This document shows positions 23,740 to 29,926 of a DNA stretch of 64,000 bases, one piece after another. The stretch spans positions 1 through 64,000 of the forward strand of contig CAJMQN010000009.1 of NCBI GenBank assembly GCA_905215695.1, written 5' to 3'. Origin of the DNA: an uncultured bacterium. Lineage in GTDB: Bacteria > Bacillota > Clostridia > Christensenellales > HGM11417. The notes beneath the pieces were generated by a model. The model was given only the letters and a program-made list of their open reading frames with translations. It made no database searches and was not told where the DNA came from. The translations under genes and the position numbers were made by a program. The first letter of the stretch is position 1. Each line of letters opens with the position of its first letter.

Positions 23740-24780
23740 ATGATCCGGGTTTCCATTATCGGAGCCAACGGCTACACCGGGCTCGAACTCATGAGCATTC
23801 TGCAAAATCACCCCGACGCGAAGATTTCGCACGTCGTCTCGCGGAGCAACGCGGGCACGCTCGTCCGGGACATGTACCCCACCCTGCACGCCTTCGGAAA
23901 TCTCGCCTTCGAGGACCTCGACGTCGAGACCGTCGCAAAGGATTCGGACGTCGTATTCACCGCCCTGCCCCACGCCGCAAGCGCGGAGATCGGCGGAAAG
24001 TTTTACGACCTCGGATGCCGGGTCGTCGATCTCTCGGCGGACTACCGCTACCGGGATATCGACCTCTACGAGAAGTGGTACAAGGTCACCCACCCCCGCA
24101 GAGACCTCGCCGCGCTCTCCGTCTATGGACTGCCCGAACTCAATCGGGAACAAATCAGGGGCGCGCGGCTCGTCGGCAATCCCGGGTGCTATACGACCTG
24201 TTCCATTCTCTCCCTCTTTCCGCTCTTAAAGCGCGGACTCGTCGGGACGGACAACCTCATCATCGACGCGAAGTCCGGCACGAGCGGCGCGGGCAGAAAG
24301 GCGGACGTCCATTTCGGATTCGTCGAGGTCAACGAGAATTTCAAAGCCTACGGCGTCACCACGCACCGGCACACTTCCGAAATCGAGGAGGTGCTCTCCG
24401 GACAGGCGGGAAAACCCGTTCTCCTCTCCTTTACCCCCCACCTTCTGCCCGTCGAGCGCGGCATTCTCGCAACCTGTTACGCCAACCTCGCGGAGGGCGT
24501 GACCGCGGAGGACATCTACGGCGCCTATCGGGAGCAGTACGCGGGCGAACCCTTTGTCAGGTTCTATCCCGAGGGCACGCTTCCCGAACTCAAGTGGGCG
24601 AAACACTCCAACTTCTTCCACGTCGGGTTCAAGGTTGACAAACGGCTCAACCGCGTCGTCGTCGTGGGCGTTTTGGACAACCTTGTCAAGGGCGCAAGCG
24701 GGCAGGCTGTCGAAAATATGAATCTCATGTTCGGACTTGACGAGTCCGAAGGGCTCGCTTTCCCGGCGAAATATCTTTAA
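23740..24780 (+). CDS. argC: N-acetyl-gamma-glutamyl-phosphate reductase
   Basis: 346-aa ArgC, which makes N-acetylglutamate semialdehyde with NADPH. Rossmann start VSIIGANGYTGLELMSIL, active-site loop VGNPGCYTTCSILSLFPLLK with the catalytic Cys, and the C-terminal THRHTSEIEEVLS and FTPHLLPVERGILATCY segments are typical. The ATG at 23740 (MIRVSIIGANGYTG) is the natural start, with GGGAGAA upstream. First gene of argC-argB-argD-argF. Confidence 0.96.
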   Translation: MIRVSIIGANGYTGLELMSILQNHPDAKISHVVSRSNAGTLVRDMYPTLHAFGNLAFEDLDVETVAKDSDVVFTALPHAASAEIGGKFYDLGCRVVDLSADYRYRDIDLYEKWYKVTHPRRDLAALSVYGLPELNREQIRGARLVGNPGCYTTCSILSLFPLLKRGLVGTDNLIIDAKSGTSGAGRKADVHFGFVEVNENFKAYGVTTHRHTSEIEEVLSGQAGKPVLLSFTPHLLPVERGILATCYANLAEGVTAEDIYGAYREQYAGEPFVRFYPEGTLPELKWAKHSNFFHVGFKVDKRLNRVVVVGVLDNLVKGASGQAVENMNLMFGLDESEGLAFPAKYL

Positions 24781-24803
24781 TCTCTATTATTAAGGAAAAA
24801 GCA

Positions 24804-25679
24804 ATGATACAGGACATGAACAAGATGCTCGAGCGCGCGAATATTCTCGCCGAGGCACTCCCCTACATTCACAAGCTCGCGGGTAAAACCGTCGTCATCA
24901 AATACGGCGGCAACGCCATGAACTCCGAAGAGGTCACCAAGACCATTCTCGAGGACGTCGCCATTCTCAAGATCGTCGGCATCAACCCCATTCTCGTGCA
25001 CGGCGGCGGTCCCGACATCAACAAGATGCTCGGGAGACTGGACATTCCCTCGAATTTCTACAAGGGACTCCGCGTGACGGACAAGGACACCATGGACGTC
25101 GTACAGATGGTGCTCTGCGGCAAGCTCAACAAGGACATCACCTCCAAACTCAACTCTTTGGGCGTATCCGCAATCGGGCTGTGCGGCAAGGACGCGAAAC
25201 TTTTGAACGTGACCCGCAAACTTCCCGTCGAGGGCGTTGACCTCGGTTTTGTCGGCGAGGTCACAAGCGTCAACGCCAAGCTGCTTGAGATTCTCATTTC
25301 GGACGAGTTTATCCCCGTCATCGCGACGGTGGGCACCGACGCCGAGGGGAACAGCTACAACGTCAACGCGGACACCGCAGCCGCCGAAATCGCGGGAGCA
25401 ATGAAAGCGGAGAAACTCATCTTTCTGACCGACATCGACGGCATCCGCCGGGACGAGAAAGATCCTTCCTCCCTCATTCCTGCCATCACCGTCGAGGAAA
25501 TCAACGAGATGATTGCGAGCGGCGCCATCAGCGGGGGCATGATTCCCAAGGTGCGCGCCTGCACCCGCGCCATCGAAAAGGGAATCAACCGCACCCATAT
25601 CGTCAACGGCATGGTCTGCCACCCCGTTATGCTCGAAATCTTCACCGATTCGGGTATCGGCACCATGGTCACCAAATAG
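24804..25679 (+). CDS. argB: Acetylglutamate kinase
   Basis: 291-aa NAGK that phosphorylates N-acetylglutamate. The core has VVIKYGGNAM, the LVHGGGPDINKML loop and EKLIFLTDIDGI. The N-terminal helix of about 20 residues before the kinase core is the extension typical of arginine-inhibitable NAGKs, so end-product inhibition is likely (inference). Follows argC by 23 bp and precedes argD by 11 bp. Confidence 0.96.
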   Translation: MIQDMNKMLERANILAEALPYIHKLAGKTVVIKYGGNAMNSEEVTKTILEDVAILKIVGINPILVHGGGPDINKMLGRLDIPSNFYKGLRVTDKDTMDVVQMVLCGKLNKDITSKLNSLGVSAIGLCGKDAKLLNVTRKLPVEGVDLGFVGEVTSVNAKLLEILISDEFIPVIATVGTDAEGNSYNVNADTAAAEIAGAMKAEKLIFLTDIDGIRRDEKDPSSLIPAITVEEINEMIASGAISGGMIPKVRACTRAIEKGINRTHIVNGMVCHPVMLEIFTDSGIGTMVTK

Positions 25680-25690
25680 GAGATACGAAG

Positions 25691-26899
25691 TTGAATTTTT
25701 CGGAAATTAAGGAGTTGGACGAACAGTACTCCATGAACGTCTTTTCGCGGTTCCCCGTCGCCTTCGTTTCGGGGCACGGCGCGACGCTCACCGACACCGA
25801 GGGAAAGGAGTACGTCGATTTTCTGGGCGGCATAGCCGTCAACTCGCTCGGCTACAACGACCGCGAACTCACCCGCGTCATCAAGAATCAGGCGGGAAAG
25901 GTCATACACACCTGTAACTACTTCTACAGCGAGGAGCGCAGCGCTTTTTTGAAAAAACTCCTCGAGGGGTCGCCCTTTAGCAAGGCTTTTTTGAGCAACT
26001 CGGGCGCGGAGGCGAACGAGTGCGCGCTCAAACTCGCGCGCAAATTCTTCTACAACCGCAAAGCCGACCGCTATGAGGTGCTCACAGCCTTTCACTCCTT
26101 CCACGGCAGGACAATCGCAACCGCCACGCTCACCGGACAGGAAAAGTATTCGAGACCTTACGCGCCCCTTCTTCCGGGAATCGGCTATATCAGTTACAAC
26201 GATATTCGGGACCTCAAGCGTAAGGCAAACGCGCACACCGCCGCCGTCATGCTCGAACTCGTACAGGGCGAATCCGGCGTTGTACCCGCCAAGCGCGAAT
26301 ACGTCAGGAAGGTCGCGGACTTCTGCAAGGAGAAAGGACTTCTCCTCATCGTCGATGAGGTACAGACGGGCATGGGACGCACGGGCACGATGTTCGCATT
26401 CGAGCAGTACGGGATTCAGCCGGATATCGTCACCCTCGCCAAGGGAATCGCGGGAGGCGTGCCCATGGGCGCGACCCTCTGCACCGCGGAGCTTGCCGAA
26501 GCCTTCGCGCCCGGCGACCACGGTTCCACCTTCGGAGGCAATCCCCTCGCCTGCGCCGCCGCCGAGGTTGTCGTTTCACGGCTCAAGGACACAAATCTCC
26601 TCGAGCGCGTTCAGCGGGCGTCCCGCTGTCTCATCAATCGCCTTAAGCTCGTCAAGCGCAGGACGGGCGGCACGATTGTCGATGTCCGCGGGCTCGGACT
26701 CCTCGTCGGCGCACAGCTCGCGCCCGAACTCAACGCGCGGGAGATTGTCGAAGAGATGCTTGCACGCGGCTTTATCCTGAACGCCGCGGGAAACAACACC
26801 CTGCGCTTTGCTCCCCCGCTCGTCATCAAGCGCGCGGAAATCCTCGCCATGTGCGACGCGCTCACAGAAGTGCTCTCCGAGTACAGCCTTTCCAAATAA
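25691..26899 (+). CDS. argD: Acetylornithine aminotransferase
   Basis: 402-aa PLP-dependent class III aminotransferase making N-acetylornithine. It contains FLSNSGAEANECALKLARKF, FHSFHGRTIATATLTGQ, LIVDEVQTGMGRTG and the PLP lysine in VTLAKGIAGGVPMGA. The start is TTG at 25691 after AGGAG (residues LNFSEIKELDEQYSMNVF). In-frame methionines further in would cut the conserved N-terminus. Confidence 0.95.
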   Translation: MNFSEIKELDEQYSMNVFSRFPVAFVSGHGATLTDTEGKEYVDFLGGIAVNSLGYNDRELTRVIKNQAGKVIHTCNYFYSEERSAFLKKLLEGSPFSKAFLSNSGAEANECALKLARKFFYNRKADRYEVLTAFHSFHGRTIATATLTGQEKYSRPYAPLLPGIGYISYNDIRDLKRKANAHTAAVMLELVQGESGVVPAKREYVRKVADFCKEKGLLLIVDEVQTGMGRTGTMFAFEQYGIQPDIVTLAKGIAGGVPMGATLCTAELAEAFAPGDHGSTFGGNPLACAAAEVVVSRLKDTNLLERVQRASRCLINRLKLVKRRTGGTIVDVRGLGLLVGAQLAPELNAREIVEEMLARGFILNAAGNNTLRFAPPLVIKRAEILAMCDALTEVLSEYSLSK

Positions 26900-26911
26900 G
26901 GAGTTCTATCT

Positions 26912-27853
26912 ATGGATATCAATCAGTACGTTCCCAAAAAGCAAATCGAGAACCGTCACCTGCTTACCCTTCTCGACTACACCCCTGAAGAAATCTTTGA
27001 GATTCTCTACACCGCCAAGCGCTTAAAGCAGGCCTACCGCGCCGGAGAGAAGGTCACCACCCTCGAGGGAAAGACCCTCGCCCTCATCTTTGCCAAGTCC
27101 TCCACCCGCACGCGGGTCAGCTTTGAAATGGGGATGCGGCAGCTCGGCGGCGACGCGCTCTTTCTCTCCACCAACGACATTCAGCTCGGACGGGGCGAAC
27201 CCATTTCGGACACGGTGCGCGTCCTCGAGCGGTACGGCATCAACGGAATCATGATCCGCACATTCAAGCAGTCGGACGTAGAGGACCTCGCCAAGTACGG
27301 GAGCATTCCCATTATCAACGGACTCACCGACCTCTGCCACCCCTGTCAGGTGCTTGCGGACCTCTTGACGATTTGGGAGCACTTCGGAAATCTCGCGGGG
27401 CGCAAGCTCGCATTCTTCGGGGACGGCAACAATATGGCCAATTCCCTCATGATCGGCTGCGCCAAGTGCGGCATGGAGGTCGCCATCGCCTGCCCCGAGG
27501 GGTATGAACCCGACCAAACCTTTTTGCACACCGCGCAGCGGTTCGCAAAGGTCACCGTCACGCACGACCCCTTTGAGGCGGCAAAGGGCGCGGACGCGCT
27601 CTATACCGACGTATTCTTCAGCATGGGACAAAAGCCCGAACAGGAGAAGTTCGACGCTATGATGAAATTTCAGGTCAACGGCAAGATTCTCGCCGCCGCC
27701 AAACCCGAGGCGATTTTTCTGCACTGCCTGCCCGCGCACCGCGGCGAAGAGGTCACCGAGGAGGTCATCGACGGTCCCGCGTCCCTCATCTTCGACGAGG
27801 CGGAAAATCGTCTGCACGCGCAGAAAGCCGTCATGTACCTGCTCATGAAATAG
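26912..27853 (+). CDS. argF: Ornithine carbamoyltransferase
   Basis: 313-aa OTC that makes citrulline. Carbamoyl phosphate loop SSTRTRVSFEMGMRQLG, HPCQVLADL, and the ornithine loop FLHCLPAHRGEEVT are intact. It follows argD by 12 bp with an AAGGAG ribosome site. argG/argH and argJ are not in this operon. Confidence 0.96.
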   Translation: MDINQYVPKKQIENRHLLTLLDYTPEEIFEILYTAKRLKQAYRAGEKVTTLEGKTLALIFAKSSTRTRVSFEMGMRQLGGDALFLSTNDIQLGRGEPISDTVRVLERYGINGIMIRTFKQSDVEDLAKYGSIPIINGLTDLCHPCQVLADLLTIWEHFGNLAGRKLAFFGDGNNMANSLMIGCAKCGMEVAIACPEGYEPDQTFLHTAQRFAKVTVTHDPFEAAKGADALYTDVFFSMGQKPEQEKFDAMMKFQVNGKILAAAKPEAIFLHCLPAHRGEEVTEEVIDGPASLIFDEAENRLHAQKAVMYLLMK

Positions 27854-27862
27854 GAGCCTGCC

Positions 27863-28363
27863 ATGTATATCCGAAAGGCGACGGAAGCCGATATTCCGGG
27901 AATCATCAACATCACGCACCTTGCCTTTAAAATTTACAGGGACGAGACGCACACGGACGTCAAGCTCTCCGCGCTCACCGAGGGCGAAGAGGTCGTAAAG
28001 CGGGACATCCAAAACGACGAGGTTTTCGTCGCCATTCAGAATCGGCGCATTTACGGCTGTATCCGCGTGCGCAGACTCTCCCCCGACCTCGCGTATATCT
28101 ACCGTTTCGCCGTTGACCCCGACGAACACAACGCGGGCGTCGGCACCAAACTCATCGAGCACGCAATCGAGTACTGCACCGAGGCGGGGTTCGCCGCGAT
28201 TGCGCTCCACACCAACGCCAAATACTTCAAGCTCGCGCGATACTACTACGGCAGACAGTTCTACGTACATTCGACCCGGGACGACCGCGGATATATCCGC
28301 GCGCTCTTTGTCAAGGAGCTTTCGGACAAGAAGTTCGACCTCTCCCCCGCGTTTGAAAAATAA
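27863..28363 (+). CDS. GNAT family N-acetyltransferase at the end of the arginine operon
   Basis: 166-aa GNAT: N-terminal YIRKATEADIPGIINITHLA, motif A IYRFAVDPDEHNAGVGTKLI and AIEYCTEAGFAAIALHT. It starts 9 bp after argF, so it is cotranscribed. The operon has no argJ or argA, so this could supply N-acetylglutamate (a short-form NAGS) or act on an unrelated substrate. That role is inferred from position only; similarity is general to the GNAT fold. Confidence 0.85.
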   Translation: MYIRKATEADIPGIINITHLAFKIYRDETHTDVKLSALTEGEEVVKRDIQNDEVFVAIQNRRIYGCIRVRRLSPDLAYIYRFAVDPDEHNAGVGTKLIEHAIEYCTEAGFAAIALHTNAKYFKLARYYYGRQFYVHSTRDDRGYIRALFVKELSDKKFDLSPAFEK

Positions 28364-28379
28364 CAAATTGACGACATTT

Positions 28380-28484
28380 AAAAAATCTTCGGATTTTTCT
28401 TCCGTCCCCGGCGACGTCGGTCGCGCCCCCGCTTCGCGGAGTCTCTCCCGACGCCGCCGGAGACGGAATTTTTTTTCGCGACCC
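28380..28484 (+). terminator. Terminator-like hairpins after the arginine operon
   Basis: A short hairpin AAAAATC-TTCG-GATTTTT (28381-28398) is followed by a 19-bp stem with 17 matches (28402-28420 with CCGACGCCGCCGGAGACGG at about 28458-28476) and then a T8 run. The large loop contains a smaller GC-rich fold. No gene is visible from 28364 to 28598. Confidence 0.5.
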
Positions 28485-28569
28485 AAACCCGTGCGGATTT
28501 GATTTCCTTCCGGGCAAATTTTAACATGGTTTTTTCGGATTGCGACGGTCTCGGACTGAATATCAGAAA

Positions 28570-28595
28570 AGAGGAGAACAAATTTGTTCTCCTCT
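28570..28595 (-). terminator. Terminator of the island-1 HTH gene
   Basis: Perfect 26-bp palindrome (AGAGGAGAACAAA with its complement) directly after the HTH stop codon, with a T-rich reverse-strand tail. Confidence 0.75.
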
Positions 28596-28598
28596 CTT

Positions 28599-28844
28599 TC
28601 AGTCTGAATACTCTAAATTGTCAAAAAATTCCGAATCGAAAAACTCCTTTAAGGATAAATTGAAAAATGAGGCAATCAGGAAAATACTCTCCGCTTGCGG
28701 GTTCTTGCTCTTGCCGTTCAGAATGCTGTTCAAAGTCGAATAGGAAATCCCGGCGGCAACCGCAAGCCCATGTACTGTCCACTTCGGTTCCGCCTGATTC
28801 ATCAATTCTTTGATACGTTTTGAAATCGCTTGATTCAACTTCAT
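28599..28844 (-). CDS. XRE-type HTH regulator (island 1)
   Basis: 81-aa protein almost entirely a Cro/CI-like helix-turn-helix: KWTVHGLAVAAGISYSTLNS followed by ILNGKSKNPQAESIFLIASF, with an acidic tail. AT-rich compared with the flanking core genes. The ATG (28842-28844) has no Shine-Dalgarno sequence, and a perfect TATAAT lies 5 bp upstream, so the transcript is probably leaderless. A 20-bp perfect palindrome between this gene and the divergent small gene is the likely operator. Confidence 0.85.
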   Translation of the reverse strand: MKLNQAISKRIKELMNQAEPKWTVHGLAVAAGISYSTLNSILNGKSKNPQAESIFLIASFFNLSLKEFFDSEFFDNLEYSD

Positions 28845-28877
28845 TGTAAATTATATTAACATTTTTCACAAAATTAC

Positions 28878-28897
28878 ATTGTCGATATATCGACAAT
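28878..28897. promoter_or_regulatory. 20-bp perfect palindrome, candidate HTH operator
   Basis: ATTGTCGATATATCGACAAT reads identically on both strands. It lies between the divergent HTH gene and the frameshifted small gene, just before the -35 box at 28901, and fits a repressor that controls both directions. Confidence 0.65.
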
Positions 28898-28900
28898 CGC

Positions 28901-28929
28901 TTGTCTTTTTATTCCGTTTATGTTAAAAT
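28901..28929 (+). promoter_or_regulatory. Promoter of the frameshifted small gene
   Basis: TTGTCT (28901-28906), 17-bp spacer, TAAAAT (28924-28929). The ATG at 28939 is only 9 bp after the -10 box, with no ribosome site. Confidence 0.6.
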
Positions 28930-28938
28930 CAATTTGAA

Positions 28939-29129
28939 ATGAAGCAGAAAGACGAACTTTATCGAAAAATTTTTGATTTTTTATCCAAAACATCAATGGA
29001 CTTATCTATGAAAATGCGCCGAAAGAAATTCGCTTGCGGACTATTGACGGCGATGAGTGTCACATCCTTTTTTCTCCGGCGGTTAGCTTGAAAGAAATCA
29101 ACGAAAAAAATTCCGATTTTTCAAAATAA
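28939..29129 (+). CDS. Small gene in two frames joined by a -1 slippery heptamer (or a pseudogene)
   Basis: The first frame starts at ATG 28939 (MKQKDELYRKIFDF). At 28977-28983 it meets TTTTTTA in the phase of a canonical -1 slip site (U UUU UUA). Shifting -1 opens a frame to 29129 encoding IQNINGLIYENAPKEIRLRT then IDGDECHILFSPAVSLKEIN, which looks like natural protein. The unshifted frame continues as a basic, less natural tail to a stop at 29086-29088. Fusion product about 63 aa. A terminator follows. Either programmed frameshifting or a one-base loss in the T-run explains it. Function not recognised. Confidence 0.45.
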
Positions 29130-29160
29130 AAAAGAACGGAGAATATCTCCGTTCTTTTTT
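29128..29160 (+). terminator. Terminator after the frameshifted small gene
   Basis: AAAAGAACGGAGA-ATA-TCTCCGTTCTTTTTT stem-loop, overlapping the -1 frame stop codon. It indicates that the small gene is, or recently was, a real transcription unit. Confidence 0.85.
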
Positions 29161-29177
29161 TGTTGGTCCGCATTTTT

Positions 29178-29330
29178 GCCCGCGGAAACGCGGGCACCGG
29201 GCGGGTGGGTGGGTGGGAAGGCGTGACAATCTGTGCCGACTGCGTGGGAACGCTTGGCAATCCTGCCGACGGGGAAGGCTTGCCGCAACACTTGCGCGGG
29301 AAGGGTCGGCAATCCGCCGCCGCACAAGCT
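29178..29330. repeat. GC-rich intergenic element with hairpin, G-quadruplex motif and degenerate repeats
   Basis: An 8-bp TGCCCGCG hairpin closed by a GAAA tetraloop (29178-29197) runs into GGGCGGGTGGGTGGGTGGG (29199-29217), a textbook quadruplex-forming run with 1-nt loops. On the reverse strand the rest reads as about four degenerate 26-32-bp units ending in a form of GCCTTCCC after GATTGCC. It resembles dispersed intergenic repeats of some clostridial genomes. Short open frames across it are low-complexity and not credible genes. Confidence 0.6.
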
Positions 29331-29622
29331 AAATCAATTTCGCATATCTGCTCGCTCCGTGCAGAACCCGCCGTATCTGTACGGTATCCCCCACAACCAA
29401 ATAAAATATCAGGTAGTCGTCCGAAATCAACATGCGGTAGCCCCGCGCCGTCAGTCCCCTGTCCTTCGGCGCTACGCCCGACTGCGGATAGTCCGACAAA
29501 AGCGCGATTTTCTCATAAAATCGGTCGATTACCTTTCGCGCGTTCTGCGGACTTCTCTCATGAATATACGCAAAAATTTCCTCCATGTCCGCCGCCGCAC
29601 TCTCGTATATCTTGATTTTCAT
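29329..29622 (-). CDS. RelE/ParE family toxin
   Basis: 97-aa type II toxin: KIKIYESAAADMEEIFAYIH, then GYRMLISDDYLIFYLVVGDT and QIRRVLHGASRY fit ParE/RelE. The length is normal. The ATG overlaps the antitoxin stop by 4 bp. ParE poisons gyrase and RelE cleaves mRNA; the sequence alone does not decide which. Confidence 0.9.
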   Translation of the reverse strand: MKIKIYESAAADMEEIFAYIHERSPQNARKVIDRFYEKIALLSDYPQSGVAPKDRGLTARGYRMLISDDYLIFYLVVGDTVQIRRVLHGASRYAKLI

Positions 29623-29876
29623 ACGAATTTCTCTCGCATTTCACCGAAATAACTTTCAAAGTCCTTTCCTTCGTCGCCTTCGGCGATTTTTGTTTCCGCT
29701 TCGGCAAGTTTTTCGTAAACTTCAAGACGGGCGCGCAATCTGTCATACTCTTCCATGCTCATGAGAACTGACGTTCCAACGCCGTTCCGCGTCAAAAACA
29801 CCGCTTGACTCTGCGTCAATTCCTCTATCTCCGGATATTTGTTCCTTAAATCGGATACAGGTCGTATTGCAGGCAT
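29619..29876 (-). CDS. Phd/YefM family antitoxin
   Basis: 85-aa antitoxin: AIRPVSDLRNKYPEIEELTQ then AVFLTRNGVGTSVLMSMEEY is the Phd/YefM DNA-binding fold; the C-terminal part (EGKDFESYFGEMREKFV) should bind the toxin. It has a strong promoter with a palindrome in the spacer, consistent with autoregulation by the complex. Confidence 0.9.
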   Translation of the reverse strand: MPAIRPVSDLRNKYPEIEELTQSQAVFLTRNGVGTSVLMSMEEYDRLRARLEVYEKLAEAETKIAEGDEGKDFESYFGEMREKFV

Positions 29877-29896
29877 TCTCTCACCTCCTTATCCTT

Positions 29897-29926
29897 ATTC
29901 TATCATAATTATGATAAAAATGTCAA
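29897..29926 (-). promoter_or_regulatory. Toxin-antitoxin promoter with palindromic operator (island 1)
   Basis: Reverse strand TTGACA (29921-29926), 18-bp spacer, TAGAAT (29897-29902). TATCATAATTATGATA (29901-29916), a perfect 16-bp palindrome, fills most of the spacer and touches the -10 box, as expected for TA autoregulation. Confidence 0.75.

Noticed and set aside
27023..28486. A 487-residue open frame antisense to argF and the GNAT gene
   Set aside because: Crosses two real genes and an intergenic hairpin region; lacks initiation signals.
29098..29327. Several 66-75-residue minus-strand frames in the GC-rich repeat, rich in Pro/Arg/His
   Set aside because: Typical false frames inside intergenic repeats; overlapping in multiple phases with no ribosome site.
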